Source of the DNA: an uncultured Candidatus Melainabacteria bacterium
GTDB taxonomy: Bacteria; Cyanobacteriota; Vampirovibrionia; Gastranaerophilales; Gastranaerophilaceae
NCBI GenBank assembly: GCA_934692665.1
Contig: CAKUUG010000022.1
Coordinates: 1 to 29,940 of the forward strand
DNA: 29,940 bases
Direction: 5' to 3'
Positions 1 to 7,735 of this stretch are shown in pieces; position 1 is the stretch's first letter, and the number at the start of each line of letters is the position of its first letter. The translations under genes were made by a program, and so were the position numbers. The notes under the pieces were generated by a model. That model searched no databases and was not told the origin of the DNA. It worked only from the letters and a program-made list of their open reading frames with translations.

Positions 1-83
1 CACACCTTTTTTCCTTATATACATACTTTATCGGCAAAAATACGCATTACTTTAGGAAATGTAACAAAGTGTGAAGCACTACA

Positions 84-989
84 TTATTCCATCATAGTAT
101 CAGCTACTGTATCTATTATTAAGCCTGCACCGGTTGATGGTTTGTGCAACATCATAAAACAAGCTATTTCATTCGGATTTTTTGTTTTTACACGAGCTTT
201 GCAGCTATCTACCGTTAATTGTGTACCATCTTCTGTTTTTGGACAAATACCTTGTCCACATTTGCTGCAAAGGTCTGTTGTGAGGCATTTTAGATAGATT
301 TTTTTGCCACCGCTTTTGCATTCGTCATCCTTAAAATATCCTGTTCCGCCAAAAATCCCACAATCTGCATCTTTGTATGATTGATAAGATGCAACCATGG
401 TTGCTTTTGAAGCATTAGCGGATTCCGGCACAAAAATATCATAGTTTATTATTTCTTTTGCTGTCATTTGATTAATCGGAATCAAGGCACCTTCTAATAA
501 ACCACCACTATATATTCTCATTGAAAATCTGTCTATTCCGTCTTCATTCATACCTTTTGCACCATCTATATCGATTACAAATTCTTTGTATTTGTATTTA
601 GTGCCATCCGGTGCCTTTCTTGAATCTTCCGTCCAAGGAGCCGCAAATCCTTGCACTGTCACATTATTTGTAAAAGTAAAATTGACATCTGTTGAACTTG
701 CACTCGTATTACAATTTGCTTCTGATTTCAATGTAAAATAATCTCCGACTTTTGTACACAACCAATCATAAGTACCTGAGCTTGTGACAAAATTGCCAGA
801 TGTCAATCCTGAAGATTCTTCAGAAACGAGCGTGCTTACAACAGCTGAAATATTATCCATTGCACCATACACAAAAAGTCTGATTTTATTCTCGTTTGGT
901 TTGATATTTGTAACGGCAAAAATAGCAAGAATCATCATCATGACAATACAAACTGTTAATTCTGCTAACGTAAAAGCATTCTTTTTCAT
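84..989 (-). CDS. Type IV prepilin-like (pseudopilin) protein, Cys-rich
   Basis: A 301-residue protein with a class III prepilin signal: a short basic leader (MKKNA), then FTLAE and a hydrophobic helix to about residue 27. Glu sits at +5 of the predicted mature protein, as prepilin peptidase substrates require. The residue before the cut is Ala, not the usual Gly. The C-terminal half is unusually Cys-rich, with four Cys in about 15 residues near residue 240 (CLTTDLCSKCGQGIC) plus pairs on either side, which suggests a disulfide-stabilised extracellular domain. A good Shine-Dalgarno AAGGAG lies at 995-1000, five bases before the ATG. It shares strand with the genes upstream but is separated from tag by 66 bp. 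It is probably exported to a pilus or secretion-type fibre; a minor pilin role is possible, and its partners are not in view. Confidence 0.75.
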   Translation of the reverse strand: MKKNAFTLAELTVCIVMMMILAIFAVTNIKPNENKIRLFVYGAMDNISAVVSTLVSEESSGLTSGNFVTSSGTYDWLCTKVGDYFTLKSEANCNTSASSTDVNFTFTNNVTVQGFAAPWTEDSRKAPDGTKYKYKEFVIDIDGAKGMNEDGIDRFSMRIYSGGLLEGALIPINQMTAKEIINYDIFVPESANASKATMVASYQSYKDADCGIFGGTGYFKDDECKSGGKKIYLKCLTTDLCSKCGQGICPKTEDGTQLTVDSCKARVKTKNPNEIACFMMLHKPSTGAGLIIDTVADTMME

Positions 990-1055
990 AATTACTCCTT
1001 ACACATCTAGAATATACCACATCAGAATGTAGAAATTATGAAACAAATAGATGAA

Positions 1056-1595
1056 TTAACAAAAATCACACTCATCGCCATGGGCATTTATTATGCCTAT
1101 TGCTTGTAAATATGAATAAATAATGACAGAACCTACAAACTTCATTCCTCTTTTTTTCAGGTCTTTTGAAATTTCGTCAGACAAAGGAGAGGTAGTTCTT
1201 GTTTTATAACTTTCTTTTATTATTTTGTTGTCTGTAAAATGCCAAATATAATTGGAAAAACTTCCATATTCTTTTTGAATCTTTTTGAATATTTCAGCAT
1301 TTTTTATACTGGCTTTAATTTTTAGAGAATTTCTTATTATTTTTGGATTGTTTTTTAATTCAAGAATTTTTTTGTCATCGTATTTTATTATTTTTTCTAC
1401 ATCAAAATCGTCAAAAGCGATTTTAAAATCTGCTCTTTTATTTAATACGCACTCCCAAGACAAACCCGCCTGAAATCCCTCTAGAATGAGCATTTCAAAA
1501 AGCTTTTTATCATCATAAAGAGGTTTTGACCATTCAGCATCATGATAGGCTACGTATAAAGGGTTTTTTAGATTAACCCATTTGCAACGATTCAT
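1056..1595 (-). CDS. tag: DNA-3-methyladenine glycosylase I
   Basis: The enzyme excises 3-methyladenine from alkylated DNA, starting base-excision repair. The 179 residues match the usual Tag length. The family zinc ligands are visible as Cys4 and His18 near the N-terminus (RCxW, YHDAEW) and His172 and Cys176 at the C-terminus (HGDEC). The active-site region LEGFQAGLSW carries Glu39, equivalent to the conserved Glu of E. coli Tag. The start codon overlaps the stop of the gmhA-like gene by four bases (ATGA), so the two are translationally coupled. A DNA-repair gene downstream of a sugar isomerase is an odd pairing that may reflect only shared transcription. The stop is followed by 66 bp before the prepilin gene. 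Confidence 0.93.
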   Translation of the reverse strand: MNRCKWVNLKNPLYVAYHDAEWSKPLYDDKKLFEMLILEGFQAGLSWECVLNKRADFKIAFDDFDVEKIIKYDDKKILELKNNPKIIRNSLKIKASIKNAEIFKKIQKEYGSFSNYIWHFTDNKIIKESYKTRTTSPLSDEISKDLKKRGMKFVGSVIIYSYLQAIGIINAHGDECDFC

Positions 1596-2152
1596 TTTAA
1601 TGTCTTTTCTATTACTTTGTATGCAAGGTGGAATAGCATTATGTGGATATCTTCTGATATTTGTACATCGTCAATATTGGTATTTATGCTATGGTTTGCA
1701 ATTTGCCTCAGTTTGCCGCCATCATAACCCGTTAGAGCAAATGTTGTTGCATTGTTTTTGTTCGCATATTCTATTGCTTTTAAAACATTTTTGCTGTTTC
1801 CACTGCTTGAAATACCAATAACCAAGTCGTCTTTGTTTAAAAAGTTTTTTAATTGTTCGACAAAAATATCATCATAAGAAATATCATTAGAATAAGCAAG
1901 AATTGTTGGAATATTGTCATTAAGGCAAATAAATTTAAATTTTTTGTCTTTTTGATAACTCAAACCTTTGTTAAAATCACAACTAAAATGACTGGCAGTA
2001 GAACCCGAGCCGCCATTTCCCATTATAAAGATTTGCTTTCCTTCGTTTCTTTTTTCAATAAGAATTTTAACAAAATTCTCTATTTCATCTTTGTTTAGTT
2101 TGTTAATGCAATCTTGCACCTTTGTTAAATAATTGCATATATCATCAAACAT
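1592..2152 (-). CDS. gmhA: SIS-domain phosphoheptose isomerase (GmhA-like)
   Basis: The protein probably converts sedoheptulose 7-phosphate to D-glycero-D-manno-heptose 7-phosphate, the first step to activated heptoses for surface glycans. Its 186 residues match the GmhA length. A single SIS fold is seen with the phosphate-binding segment MGNGGSGSTASH near residue 44, the second Ser-rich loop ISSSGNSKN near residue 114, and the C-terminal SEDIHIMLFHL helix where GmhA has catalytic His and Glu. It follows the split transketolase, whose product class includes sedoheptulose 7-phosphate, which supports the substrate. The Shine-Dalgarno AAGGAGT (2159-2165) is strong. No hldE, gmhB or GDP-heptose genes are in the window. 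A DiaA-like role for the SIS protein is less likely given the context. Confidence 0.82.
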   Translation of the reverse strand: MFDDICNYLTKVQDCINKLNKDEIENFVKILIEKRNEGKQIFIMGNGGSGSTASHFSCDFNKGLSYQKDKKFKFICLNDNIPTILAYSNDISYDDIFVEQLKNFLNKDDLVIGISSSGNSKNVLKAIEYANKNNATTFALTGYDGGKLRQIANHSINTNIDDVQISEDIHIMLFHLAYKVIEKTLK

Positions 2153-2167
2153 CCAATCACTCCTTTT

Positions 2168-2204
2168 ATAAAATAGAGTATTATGTTTGCACCCATTTTG
2201 TCAA
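2168..2204 (-). promoter_or_regulatory. Candidate internal promoter for gmhA-tag
   Basis: On the minus strand a perfect TTGACA (2199-2204) stands 18 bp before TACTCT (2175-2180), a weak -10, with a predicted start near 2168 and a leader of about 16 bases. The 81-bp gap before gmhA is the largest within the minus-strand block below 17143. It also holds an AT-rich imperfect hairpin after the transketolase stop (around 2207-2235) that could weaken read-through. Together these suggest that gmhA-tag can be transcribed apart from the large operon. Confidence 0.4.
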
Positions 2205-2233
2205 ATAAAAATTATAACAATTCATTTACAATT

Positions 2234-3298
2234 TTACTTAATAGGAATTAAACCAAAAATCTTTTTTGTAATTTTTTTGCCACTTTTTTTCACTTTTAAA
2301 CAAGGAACTCCTAGTAGTTTGTAGTTTATTTTGACATTTTCGATATCGCTTTTCATTTTTACTCTTTTTTTGATTAGATTTTTATTGTTATTGTTGAAAA
2401 AATCTCCTATTTCGTTCAACAAATTTCCATTTCCCATCAAAGTATTTATATAATGAGCCTTGTCGCCAACTAAGTTGCATCTATCAAAAGGCATTGTAAA
2501 AGTTTTAAAATTTACTTTTAAATTGTTTTCAACAATCAGCCTATAGATTTCGTAATCTAAAATTCCTTTTGATCTATAATCTACAAAAATAACGTTTTTA
2601 TATTGTTCAAGAAGATTAATGAGTTCTTTTTTATCAAAGTTATTTATATTAAAATAATTGATTATTGTAGGGTTTAGGTTTTTGTCTGTGAAGTATTTTT
2701 TATAAGACCTGAAATAAATATTAGAATTCATCGCCCCACCCGTTGTGATAATCAGATTTTCATCCAAACCCTTGTAAACAACGGAATAATCATCCGTTGT
2801 TTCAACAGGAGATAAATTGCCGCAATAATTTAGAGAAATGAATTTTGGAGTTTTTTTGTTTTTTACAATTTCCATTACTTTTTTAACTTCATTAGAATTT
2901 GTCGGATTGTAAACCTCCAAATTTGGGGTATTAGATATAATGCTGTATTCGTCATTTCCAAAATGCGAATAGCCTCCTTTTACAAGCGAAATTCCGGCAT
3001 ACAAAGCTAAAAAATTGATATCTAAATTTGAATAAGAAGCAAGTTTTAACTGGTCGACTGCTCTTCTAATTAAAAAAATTGATGTAATTGATACAAAAAC
3101 TTTTTTGTTTTGCAACGCCAAGCCTATTGCGATATTCACTGCGTTTTGTTCTTGAATACCTGTTAGAATCACTCTTTTTGGATATTTTTTTATTATTTCA
3201 GGGCAAAATTCATTTTCAACAGCATCCATACAAATAAAATATGAATCTTTATTTTCATCAGCCAATTTTTCCAGATAATTTCTAATATAATTACGCAT
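2234..3298 (-). CDS. Transketolase C-terminal subunit (split type) with extra C-terminal tail
   Basis: This is the pyrimidine-binding half of a split transketolase; with the gene just upstream it should form one thiamine-diphosphate enzyme that transfers two-carbon units. The family Glu that activates the cofactor is visible in LTGIQEQNAVNIAIGLAL (about residues 45-62). It is followed by the pyrimidine domain and a C-terminal transketolase domain to about residue 300. At 354 residues it is longer than the roughly 310 typical of this subunit. The excess is a basic tail with two LFG-type elements: YKLLGVPCLKVKK (326-338) and KIFGLIPIK (346-354). The tail resembles those of the aldo/keto reductase and a GT2 in this operon. 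The start overlaps the upstream subunit by 8 bp. It is probably specialised for the glycan pathway rather than central metabolism. Confidence 0.85.
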   Translation of the reverse strand: MRNYIRNYLEKLADENKDSYFICMDAVENEFCPEIIKKYPKRVILTGIQEQNAVNIAIGLALQNKKVFVSITSIFLIRRAVDQLKLASYSNLDINFLALYAGISLVKGGYSHFGNDEYSIISNTPNLEVYNPTNSNEVKKVMEIVKNKKTPKFISLNYCGNLSPVETTDDYSVVYKGLDENLIITTGGAMNSNIYFRSYKKYFTDKNLNPTIINYFNINNFDKKELINLLEQYKNVIFVDYRSKGILDYEIYRLIVENNLKVNFKTFTMPFDRCNLVGDKAHYINTLMGNGNLLNEIGDFFNNNNKNLIKKRVKMKSDIENVKINYKLLGVPCLKVKKSGKKITKKIFGLIPIK

Positions 3299-4106
3299 TC
3301 AATTTCTCCAAAGCTCTTTTGTATTCATCATCGCAATATGCTTGTGAATGAAGATAAGCCGTGCCTTTTTCTTTTATTAAAAAGTCAAACTCTTTTCCTT
3401 TTATTGTATTTGCAAGAATACATTTCGGAAGCTCTGTTTCCGTTTTTAGGGCTTTTTCAATATCGTCAACATCATGCCCGTTGCACACTATAATATCGAA
3501 GCCAAAATTTTTGATTTGTTGTTCGAGTTTTGAAGACGAATCGATAATATCTTTTGTATAACCACCGATTTGCATAAAATTTCTATCAACTATTGTTATA
3601 ACATTTTTTATTTTGTGATATCCAATAAACATCAACGCTTCCCAGGCACTGCCTTCTTGCAATTCGCCGTCGCCGACGATAACATATATGTTATCAGGTT
3701 TAGCGATAGCTAAACCTGAAGCAATCCCAAGACTATTGCCCAAAGTCCCAAAAGAGACGTCGATTGCTGCAATTTCAGGGCATCCAATTTTGTTAAAAAT
3801 GTCATGCCCCACTCTTCCATTTGGCATGCCCCATTCATAGGCAATTTCTTTATCTAAAAGTCCAAGTTCAACAAGTACCGCCAAATGACCCATTCTGCAG
3901 TGTTCTTTTGAGATTAAAACTCTATCTCTGTCATTGCTTGCGATATTTTTTGGCGTAATATTTGCAACTTTTGAATACAATGTATACAAAATCTCAACGC
4001 TAGACAAAGATGAAGCCACATGTCCGATTTTGTTTTTTTGAGAAATATCAATAAGCATTTTTTTGATATTTGTTACTTTTTCGACATCGTTGTTTGTTTT
4101 TAGCAT
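3291..4106 (-). CDS. Transketolase N-terminal subunit (split type)
   Basis: This 271-residue protein is the diphosphate-binding half of a split transketolase. The thiamine diphosphate/metal motif is plain: GDGELQEGSAWEAL, with the matching Asn about 27 residues on in IVDRNFMQIGG. The N-terminal HVASSLSSVEILYTLY and HCRMGH segments are also typical. It precedes the pyrimidine-binding subunit with an 8-bp overlap and follows the radical SAM gene by 2 bp. The split form is common in polysaccharide loci and archaea, whereas housekeeping transketolase is normally one chain. The expected products, sedoheptulose 7-phosphate or a two-carbon-branched ketose, would feed the GmhA-like isomerase downstream; this substrate link is inferred from context. 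Confidence 0.88.
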   Translation of the reverse strand: MLKTNNDVEKVTNIKKMLIDISQKNKIGHVASSLSSVEILYTLYSKVANITPKNIASNDRDRVLISKEHCRMGHLAVLVELGLLDKEIAYEWGMPNGRVGHDIFNKIGCPEIAAIDVSFGTLGNSLGIASGLAIAKPDNIYVIVGDGELQEGSAWEALMFIGYHKIKNVITIVDRNFMQIGGYTKDIIDSSSKLEQQIKNFGFDIIVCNGHDVDDIEKALKTETELPKCILANTIKGKEFDFLIKEKGTAYLHSQAYCDDEYKRALEKLNA

Positions 4107-4108
4107 TT

Positions 4109-5071
4109 TTAATCCTCTAATTGAATAGCCGGCAAGATTTTTTCATCATTCAAAATACAATAAGAACAAGCATCAAGAACATCTTTTTGATAAAAATCAA
4201 TCAAGTCTTGTTTCAAGTTTTTTGATTCAACTATGTTTACGCTGTCTTCTATTTTTAATATTCCAAGCTCTCTTATAGAAGCTGCTTTTGAACAAATATC
4301 CAAGTATCCGTTTAGAACTTGATTGCATTGAGTTCTAAAGCAGTGAATCATTTTTTTGCTTGTTTCAGCATTTGAACTTTTTTTCGTATCAAATTCTAAT
4401 TCTTTTACCCATTCTTTGTTATCAACAATTTGGTATTTTATTTCATTTTCTTTCAGTTTTTGGATTATTTCTTCATGTTTTAAAATTGGTTTTAAATTTT
4501 CATTAATTGAATAATTGCTAATGTAAACATAGATTCTTTTATTGTTTTGTTTTAGCGTTTCAATCAGTTCGTCTGAAAACTTCATCGTTCCATTCGTAAT
4601 CAATTGGATTATGAATACTTTTTCTTGTTTGCAAGCGTAATCAATCATTTTGGGCAATTCTGGATTAATCAATGTTTCTCCACCCAAAAGAACGAAATTT
4701 CTTATTGTTTCAACATTTTTTAGCAAATTATCAAGATACAATTTAAAATCTTCAAACGACATATTAATATGATTGTGGTGATTGAATTTTGGCATCAATG
4801 CACAACAGTCTTTGCATTTTAGGGTGCATTTTGTTGTAACACAAAACTCAATTTGGGGGATGTTTATGAGTTTTTTCTCATAAAAATTTTCAATTTCTTC
4901 TTCAATATATTTTTTCAAAATTTCATTTTTTTTCATAGGGTTTATGAACTTGCCTTTTTTAAAAAGCAAAAAGCTTGTCATTTCTGTCCCCAGTCTTTTC
5001 TTTGCATTTTCTTCAATGTATCTTTTGTAAAAAGTTTCTGAAATATTATATTTTTCTTTTAATTCTTGCAT
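4109..5071 (-). CDS. Radical SAM protein of polysaccharide-locus type
   Basis: This 320-residue protein has the CX3CX2C signature of radical SAM enzymes at Cys82, Cys86 and Cys89 (TTKCTLKCKDC), followed by ALMP and the SAM-binding LLGGETLINPEL segment. Such CTLKCKDC-xxLMP proteins are, as I recall, typical of O-antigen and capsule clusters. The C-terminal third has further Cys (HCFRTQC, DICSKA, DACSYC) that could bind a second iron-sulfur cluster in a SPASM- or Twitch-like way. The N-terminal 70 residues carry no recognised domain. It lies between the aldo/keto reductase (9-bp gap) and transketolase (2-bp gap). It probably performs a radical modification of a sugar or sugar nucleotide; a peptide substrate is an alternative because PqqD-like proteins are in the same operon. 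Confidence 0.8.
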   Translation of the reverse strand: MQELKEKYNISETFYKRYIEENAKKRLGTEMTSFLLFKKGKFINPMKKNEILKKYIEEEIENFYEKKLINIPQIEFCVTTKCTLKCKDCCALMPKFNHHNHINMSFEDFKLYLDNLLKNVETIRNFVLLGGETLINPELPKMIDYACKQEKVFIIQLITNGTMKFSDELIETLKQNNKRIYVYISNYSINENLKPILKHEEIIQKLKENEIKYQIVDNKEWVKELEFDTKKSSNAETSKKMIHCFRTQCNQVLNGYLDICSKAASIRELGILKIEDSVNIVESKNLKQDLIDFYQKDVLDACSYCILNDEKILPAIQLED

Positions 5072-5080
5072 TATCTTTCC

Positions 5081-6121
5081 TTATTTTTTCGGTTTCCAAT
5101 CTTTTTTTGTAATTTTTAATAAAGGAATAAATCCAAACAAATACCATTTTGTTTTATTCCAACGATATTTTCTCTCTTTTAAAAGAGGGAGAAAATTAAA
5201 CAATTTGATTTTTCTTTCGTAAGTAAGTGGAGAATACTCTTTTTGTTTTTCAGAAGAATGGGAATTTAGAGGAACATAGACAATAGGCATTGTTTCACTG
5301 CAAAATTTATGCGAAAACTCGCCACCATCTTGTCCATCCAAAATTTTCATGTCTTCAGGAAAAATATTAATATCATCAACTTCAAAATTTGATTTTATAT
5401 GGTCTTTATTCATGTTTCCTGACAGTGCAGCAATATTTTTGTTCAAACACCATTTGATTGCAATTTGTGCAGGATGCTTTTTGTATTTTTGAGCAATATT
5501 AACAAGAGCCTTGTTGTTTAATATTTTTCCGGAAAACAAAACACCCCAAGAAGAAACAGCAATATTATTCTTTTTGCAAAACTCTACAACATCTCTTTTT
5601 TGGTGCTGGATAGAAACTTCTATTTGGTTGACCATTGGTTTAATTTCAGCTTTCGAAAGCAAATATTCTAAATGTTCAACTCCATAATTCGACACTCCAA
5701 GAGCCTTGATTTTTCCTTCTTTATACAATTTTTCCATTGCACGCCAAGAATCTATATTTTTTATTTTCCAATCTAAATTTCTACGATCGACATCATGAAT
5801 CAAGTACAAATCAACATATTCAAGTCCCAGTTTTTCAAGCGACTCATAAAAACAGTCAAGTGCTTCCTGATACGATTGTCTTCCGGTGTATAATTTTGTT
5901 GTAATAAACAAATCTTCTCTTTTAACAATGCCTTCTTTTATGCATTCTTTTATTGCAATTCCAACCCCTGTTTCATTTTCATAACTCCATGCTGTATCAA
6001 TATGTCGATAACCGATTTTTATTGCTTCTTTTATTGTTTTGATTACTGTATCGCCATCAGGGATTCTATGCGTTCCAAAAACTTTCTGTGGCATTTTTTT
6101 GCCGTTTGACAATTCTATCAT
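5081..6121 (-). CDS. Aldo/keto reductase with duplicated basic C-terminal tail
   Basis: An NAD(P)H-dependent aldo/keto reductase. The catalytic tetrad is visible: Asp42 and Tyr47 (RHIDTAWSYENE), Lys76 (ITTKLYTG) and His109 (YLIHD). The barrel continues through GVSNYG and the Asn-Gln segment MVNQIEVS. The cofactor region is unusual: CLNKNIAALSGNMNKDHIKSN rather than the common IPK/SxxxxR form. The AKR fold ends near residue 270. The remaining 75 residues are an addition, with two copies of a short motif 21 residues apart: LFNFLPLLK (307-315) and LFGFIPLLK (328-336), each with basic and aromatic flanks. The gene sits between a GT2 (3-bp gap) and radical SAM gene (9-bp gap), so it probably reduces a sugar intermediate. 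A housekeeping detoxification role is less likely. Confidence 0.88.
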   Translation of the reverse strand: MIELSNGKKMPQKVFGTHRIPDGDTVIKTIKEAIKIGYRHIDTAWSYENETGVGIAIKECIKEGIVKREDLFITTKLYTGRQSYQEALDCFYESLEKLGLEYVDLYLIHDVDRRNLDWKIKNIDSWRAMEKLYKEGKIKALGVSNYGVEHLEYLLSKAEIKPMVNQIEVSIQHQKRDVVEFCKKNNIAVSSWGVLFSGKILNNKALVNIAQKYKKHPAQIAIKWCLNKNIAALSGNMNKDHIKSNFEVDDINIFPEDMKILDGQDGGEFSHKFCSETMPIVYVPLNSHSSEKQKEYSPLTYERKIKLFNFLPLLKERKYRWNKTKWYLFGFIPLLKITKKDWKPKK

Positions 6122-6124
6122 TAG

Positions 6125-6781
6125 TTATCTTTTCATCCTTGCTCTAAGTAGTGCTGCGTAGTCTTTGAATTCAGCTTTTTTTGCTGTTTTTCCATAGTTT
6201 GTATCGTGAATTCTTCTATTTGATGAAATAAAATCTATTTTTTTCACTTTTAAATTATTTTTTTCTAATTTTGACATCAAATCAATAATTTCACCTGCTT
6301 GAACTTTTTCATCAAATTGTCCGATGATGTCAAAAACCTCTTTTTTAAATAACATTGAACCTGCAAGACATCCATAATAAGCTTCTTGCTTGATTGTTTG
6401 TTCTTTGTTTGTAGCGTCAGGAGAAATAAAGTCTTTTATTTTCGCATTAACAACTTTTAGGTCACTGTCGCAATCAAATTCCTTCAACATAGTTTCAATT
6501 GCATCACAAGCCAAAACATCATCGTGGTCACAAAACATTATATAGTCACCTTTTGCAACTTTAAGTCCCGAATTTTTCCCAACGACCTGCCCTTTTGATT
6601 GTGGGTGATTGATTACGATACAATTGTTTTCTCTTGCGATTTGTTCCGTTTCATCCGTTGAACCATCATTTATTACAATAAGTTCAATATTTTGGTTTTG
6701 TTTTTTTATTGAATCTATTGCTTGCTGCATGTAGTTTTTGCCGTTTTTAACGGGCATTATTATTGAAATTAATTTGTTCAT
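6125..6781 (-). CDS. Short family 2 glycosyltransferase
   Basis: A compact GT-A glycosyltransferase of 218 residues. The nucleotide-binding start ISIIMPVKNGKNYMQQAIDSI and INDGSTDET, the conserved KNSGL, and the metal-binding CDHDD at 85-88 are clear. It lacks the 100-residue C-terminal extension of the neighbouring GT2 proteins and is more divergent from them than they are from each other. Its 5' end overlaps the upstream GT gene by 35 bp, the longest overlap in the operon. Donor and acceptor cannot be read from the sequence. With no membrane helix visible, it should act at the cytoplasmic face on a lipid-linked or nascent glycan. Confidence 0.87.
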   Translation of the reverse strand: MNKLISIIMPVKNGKNYMQQAIDSIKKQNQNIELIVINDGSTDETEQIARENNCIVINHPQSKGQVVGKNSGLKVAKGDYIMFCDHDDVLACDAIETMLKEFDCDSDLKVVNAKIKDFISPDATNKEQTIKQEAYYGCLAGSMLFKKEVFDIIGQFDEKVQAGEIIDLMSKLEKNNLKVKKIDFISSNRRIHDTNYGKTAKKAEFKDYAALLRARMKR

Positions 6782-7733
6782 TTTTCCTCGTGTATTTTAT
6801 GTAATTTAGCGACATGTTTGGAGTATATTTTTTTAGAAATTCAGCATAATCAGGTGTATTTAAAATTAAATTATAGAAAAACATTTCGTACTCGTTGTAA
6901 AAATCAGGATATTTTTCAACTTTTTCTTTAATTTCTGTCAGGTATTTTTTTACAAAATCGAATTTTTCTTTTTCATCGATTATCAAACCTTCTGCACAAA
7001 ATAATTTAAAATCACTCCATTGCGTTTTTCGTTTTGATAAAAAATCGTAAATAAGCTTGAATATTTGTATATAATGCCAACCTCTATCTTTTTGCCTCAT
7101 TGCACTTTTTTCTCGTTGTATATAATGATACCATGGACCATTATATACAAAAACTTTATCAAAAAACGAATTGCAAACATTAACAAAATAAACATCTTGT
7201 CCTAACAAACCAACAGGGAATTCTATTTTGTTTTCTTGTAAAAAACTCTTTTTAAATAGTCTAAAACATACAGAAGGAGGGAATTTTGCAAATTCTTTTA
7301 TTGAAACAAAAGCTCCTTTTTTATCAAAATTAAAATCTGATTTTAATTTTTTGTCCGGAAATTCTTTTATAAAATTTATATTTACTATTGTATCCAGATT
7401 GTTTTCTTCAACATGTTGCAACATGTCTTCCAGGTAGTCATTATCTATATAATCATCACCATCTATAAAGTATATAAATTCACCACTTGCATTTTTTAGT
7501 CCGGTGTTTCTTGCTTTTGCAGCCCATTTTCCATTTGTTTTATGATTAATGATTTTTATTCTATCGTCTTTTGAAGCATAGTCTTCTATTATAGAAAGTG
7601 AATTATCTGTAGAACAATCGTTTACGCATATTATTTCGATATCTTTCAAAGTTTGATTAACCAAACTATCAAGGCACTTTGCAAGATATTGTTCAACATT
7701 GTATATAGGTATTATTACTGAAATTTTAGGCAT
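6747..7733 (-). CDS. Family 2 glycosyltransferase (MPKIS cassette 1)
   Basis: A 328-residue GT-A glycosyltransferase: ISVIIPIYNVEQYLAKCLDSL, VNDCSTDNS, the donor-site helix AAKARNTGL, and DGDD at 91-94. The unusual HKTNGKWAAKARN replaces the more common NxGxxxARN loop, with a Trp inserted by the donor pocket. The first 62 codons are identical in protein to those of the gene at 8729-9751 apart from D57 versus N57, and the DNA is almost the same (see the repeat entries). The rest is unrelated in detail, so this is a chimaeric or recently converted gene. The start overlaps the upstream GT stop by 8 bp (ATGCCTAA). Substrate unknown. Confidence 0.9.
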   Translation of the reverse strand: MPKISVIIPIYNVEQYLAKCLDSLVNQTLKDIEIICVNDCSTDNSLSIIEDYASKDDRIKIINHKTNGKWAAKARNTGLKNASGEFIYFIDGDDYIDNDYLEDMLQHVEENNLDTIVNINFIKEFPDKKLKSDFNFDKKGAFVSIKEFAKFPPSVCFRLFKKSFLQENKIEFPVGLLGQDVYFVNVCNSFFDKVFVYNGPWYHYIQREKSAMRQKDRGWHYIQIFKLIYDFLSKRKTQWSDFKLFCAEGLIIDEKEKFDFVKKYLTEIKEKVEKYPDFYNEYEMFFYNLILNTPDYAEFLKKYTPNMSLNYIKYTRKNEQINFNNNAR

Positions 7734-7735
7734 TT
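7549..7735. repeat. 187-bp near-identical repeat, copy 1 (5' end of GT cassette)
   Basis: This stretch matches 9567-9753 at constant offset 2018, with only two adjacent mismatches (7565-7566, CG versus TA). The last 169 bp (7567-7735) are identical, including the start codon, silent positions and two bases upstream. The copies encode residues 1-62 of two GT2 enzymes whose remaining sequences have diverged strongly. The sharp edge fits gene conversion or homologous exchange rather than simple selection on protein sequence. Confidence 0.95.

Noticed and set aside
1..83. A further gene or repeat at the left edge
   Set aside because: Only an AT-rich stretch is visible after the prepilin stop; the one short frame (about ten codons) has no supporting signal.
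784..1032. Numerous plus-strand ORFs opposite the minus-strand genes (for example 784-1032, 7228-7437, 12218-12712, 15851-16237)
   Set aside because: They lie antisense to genes with clear family motifs, have Phe/Ser/Ile-rich shadow composition and no ribosome binding sites or recognisable domains.
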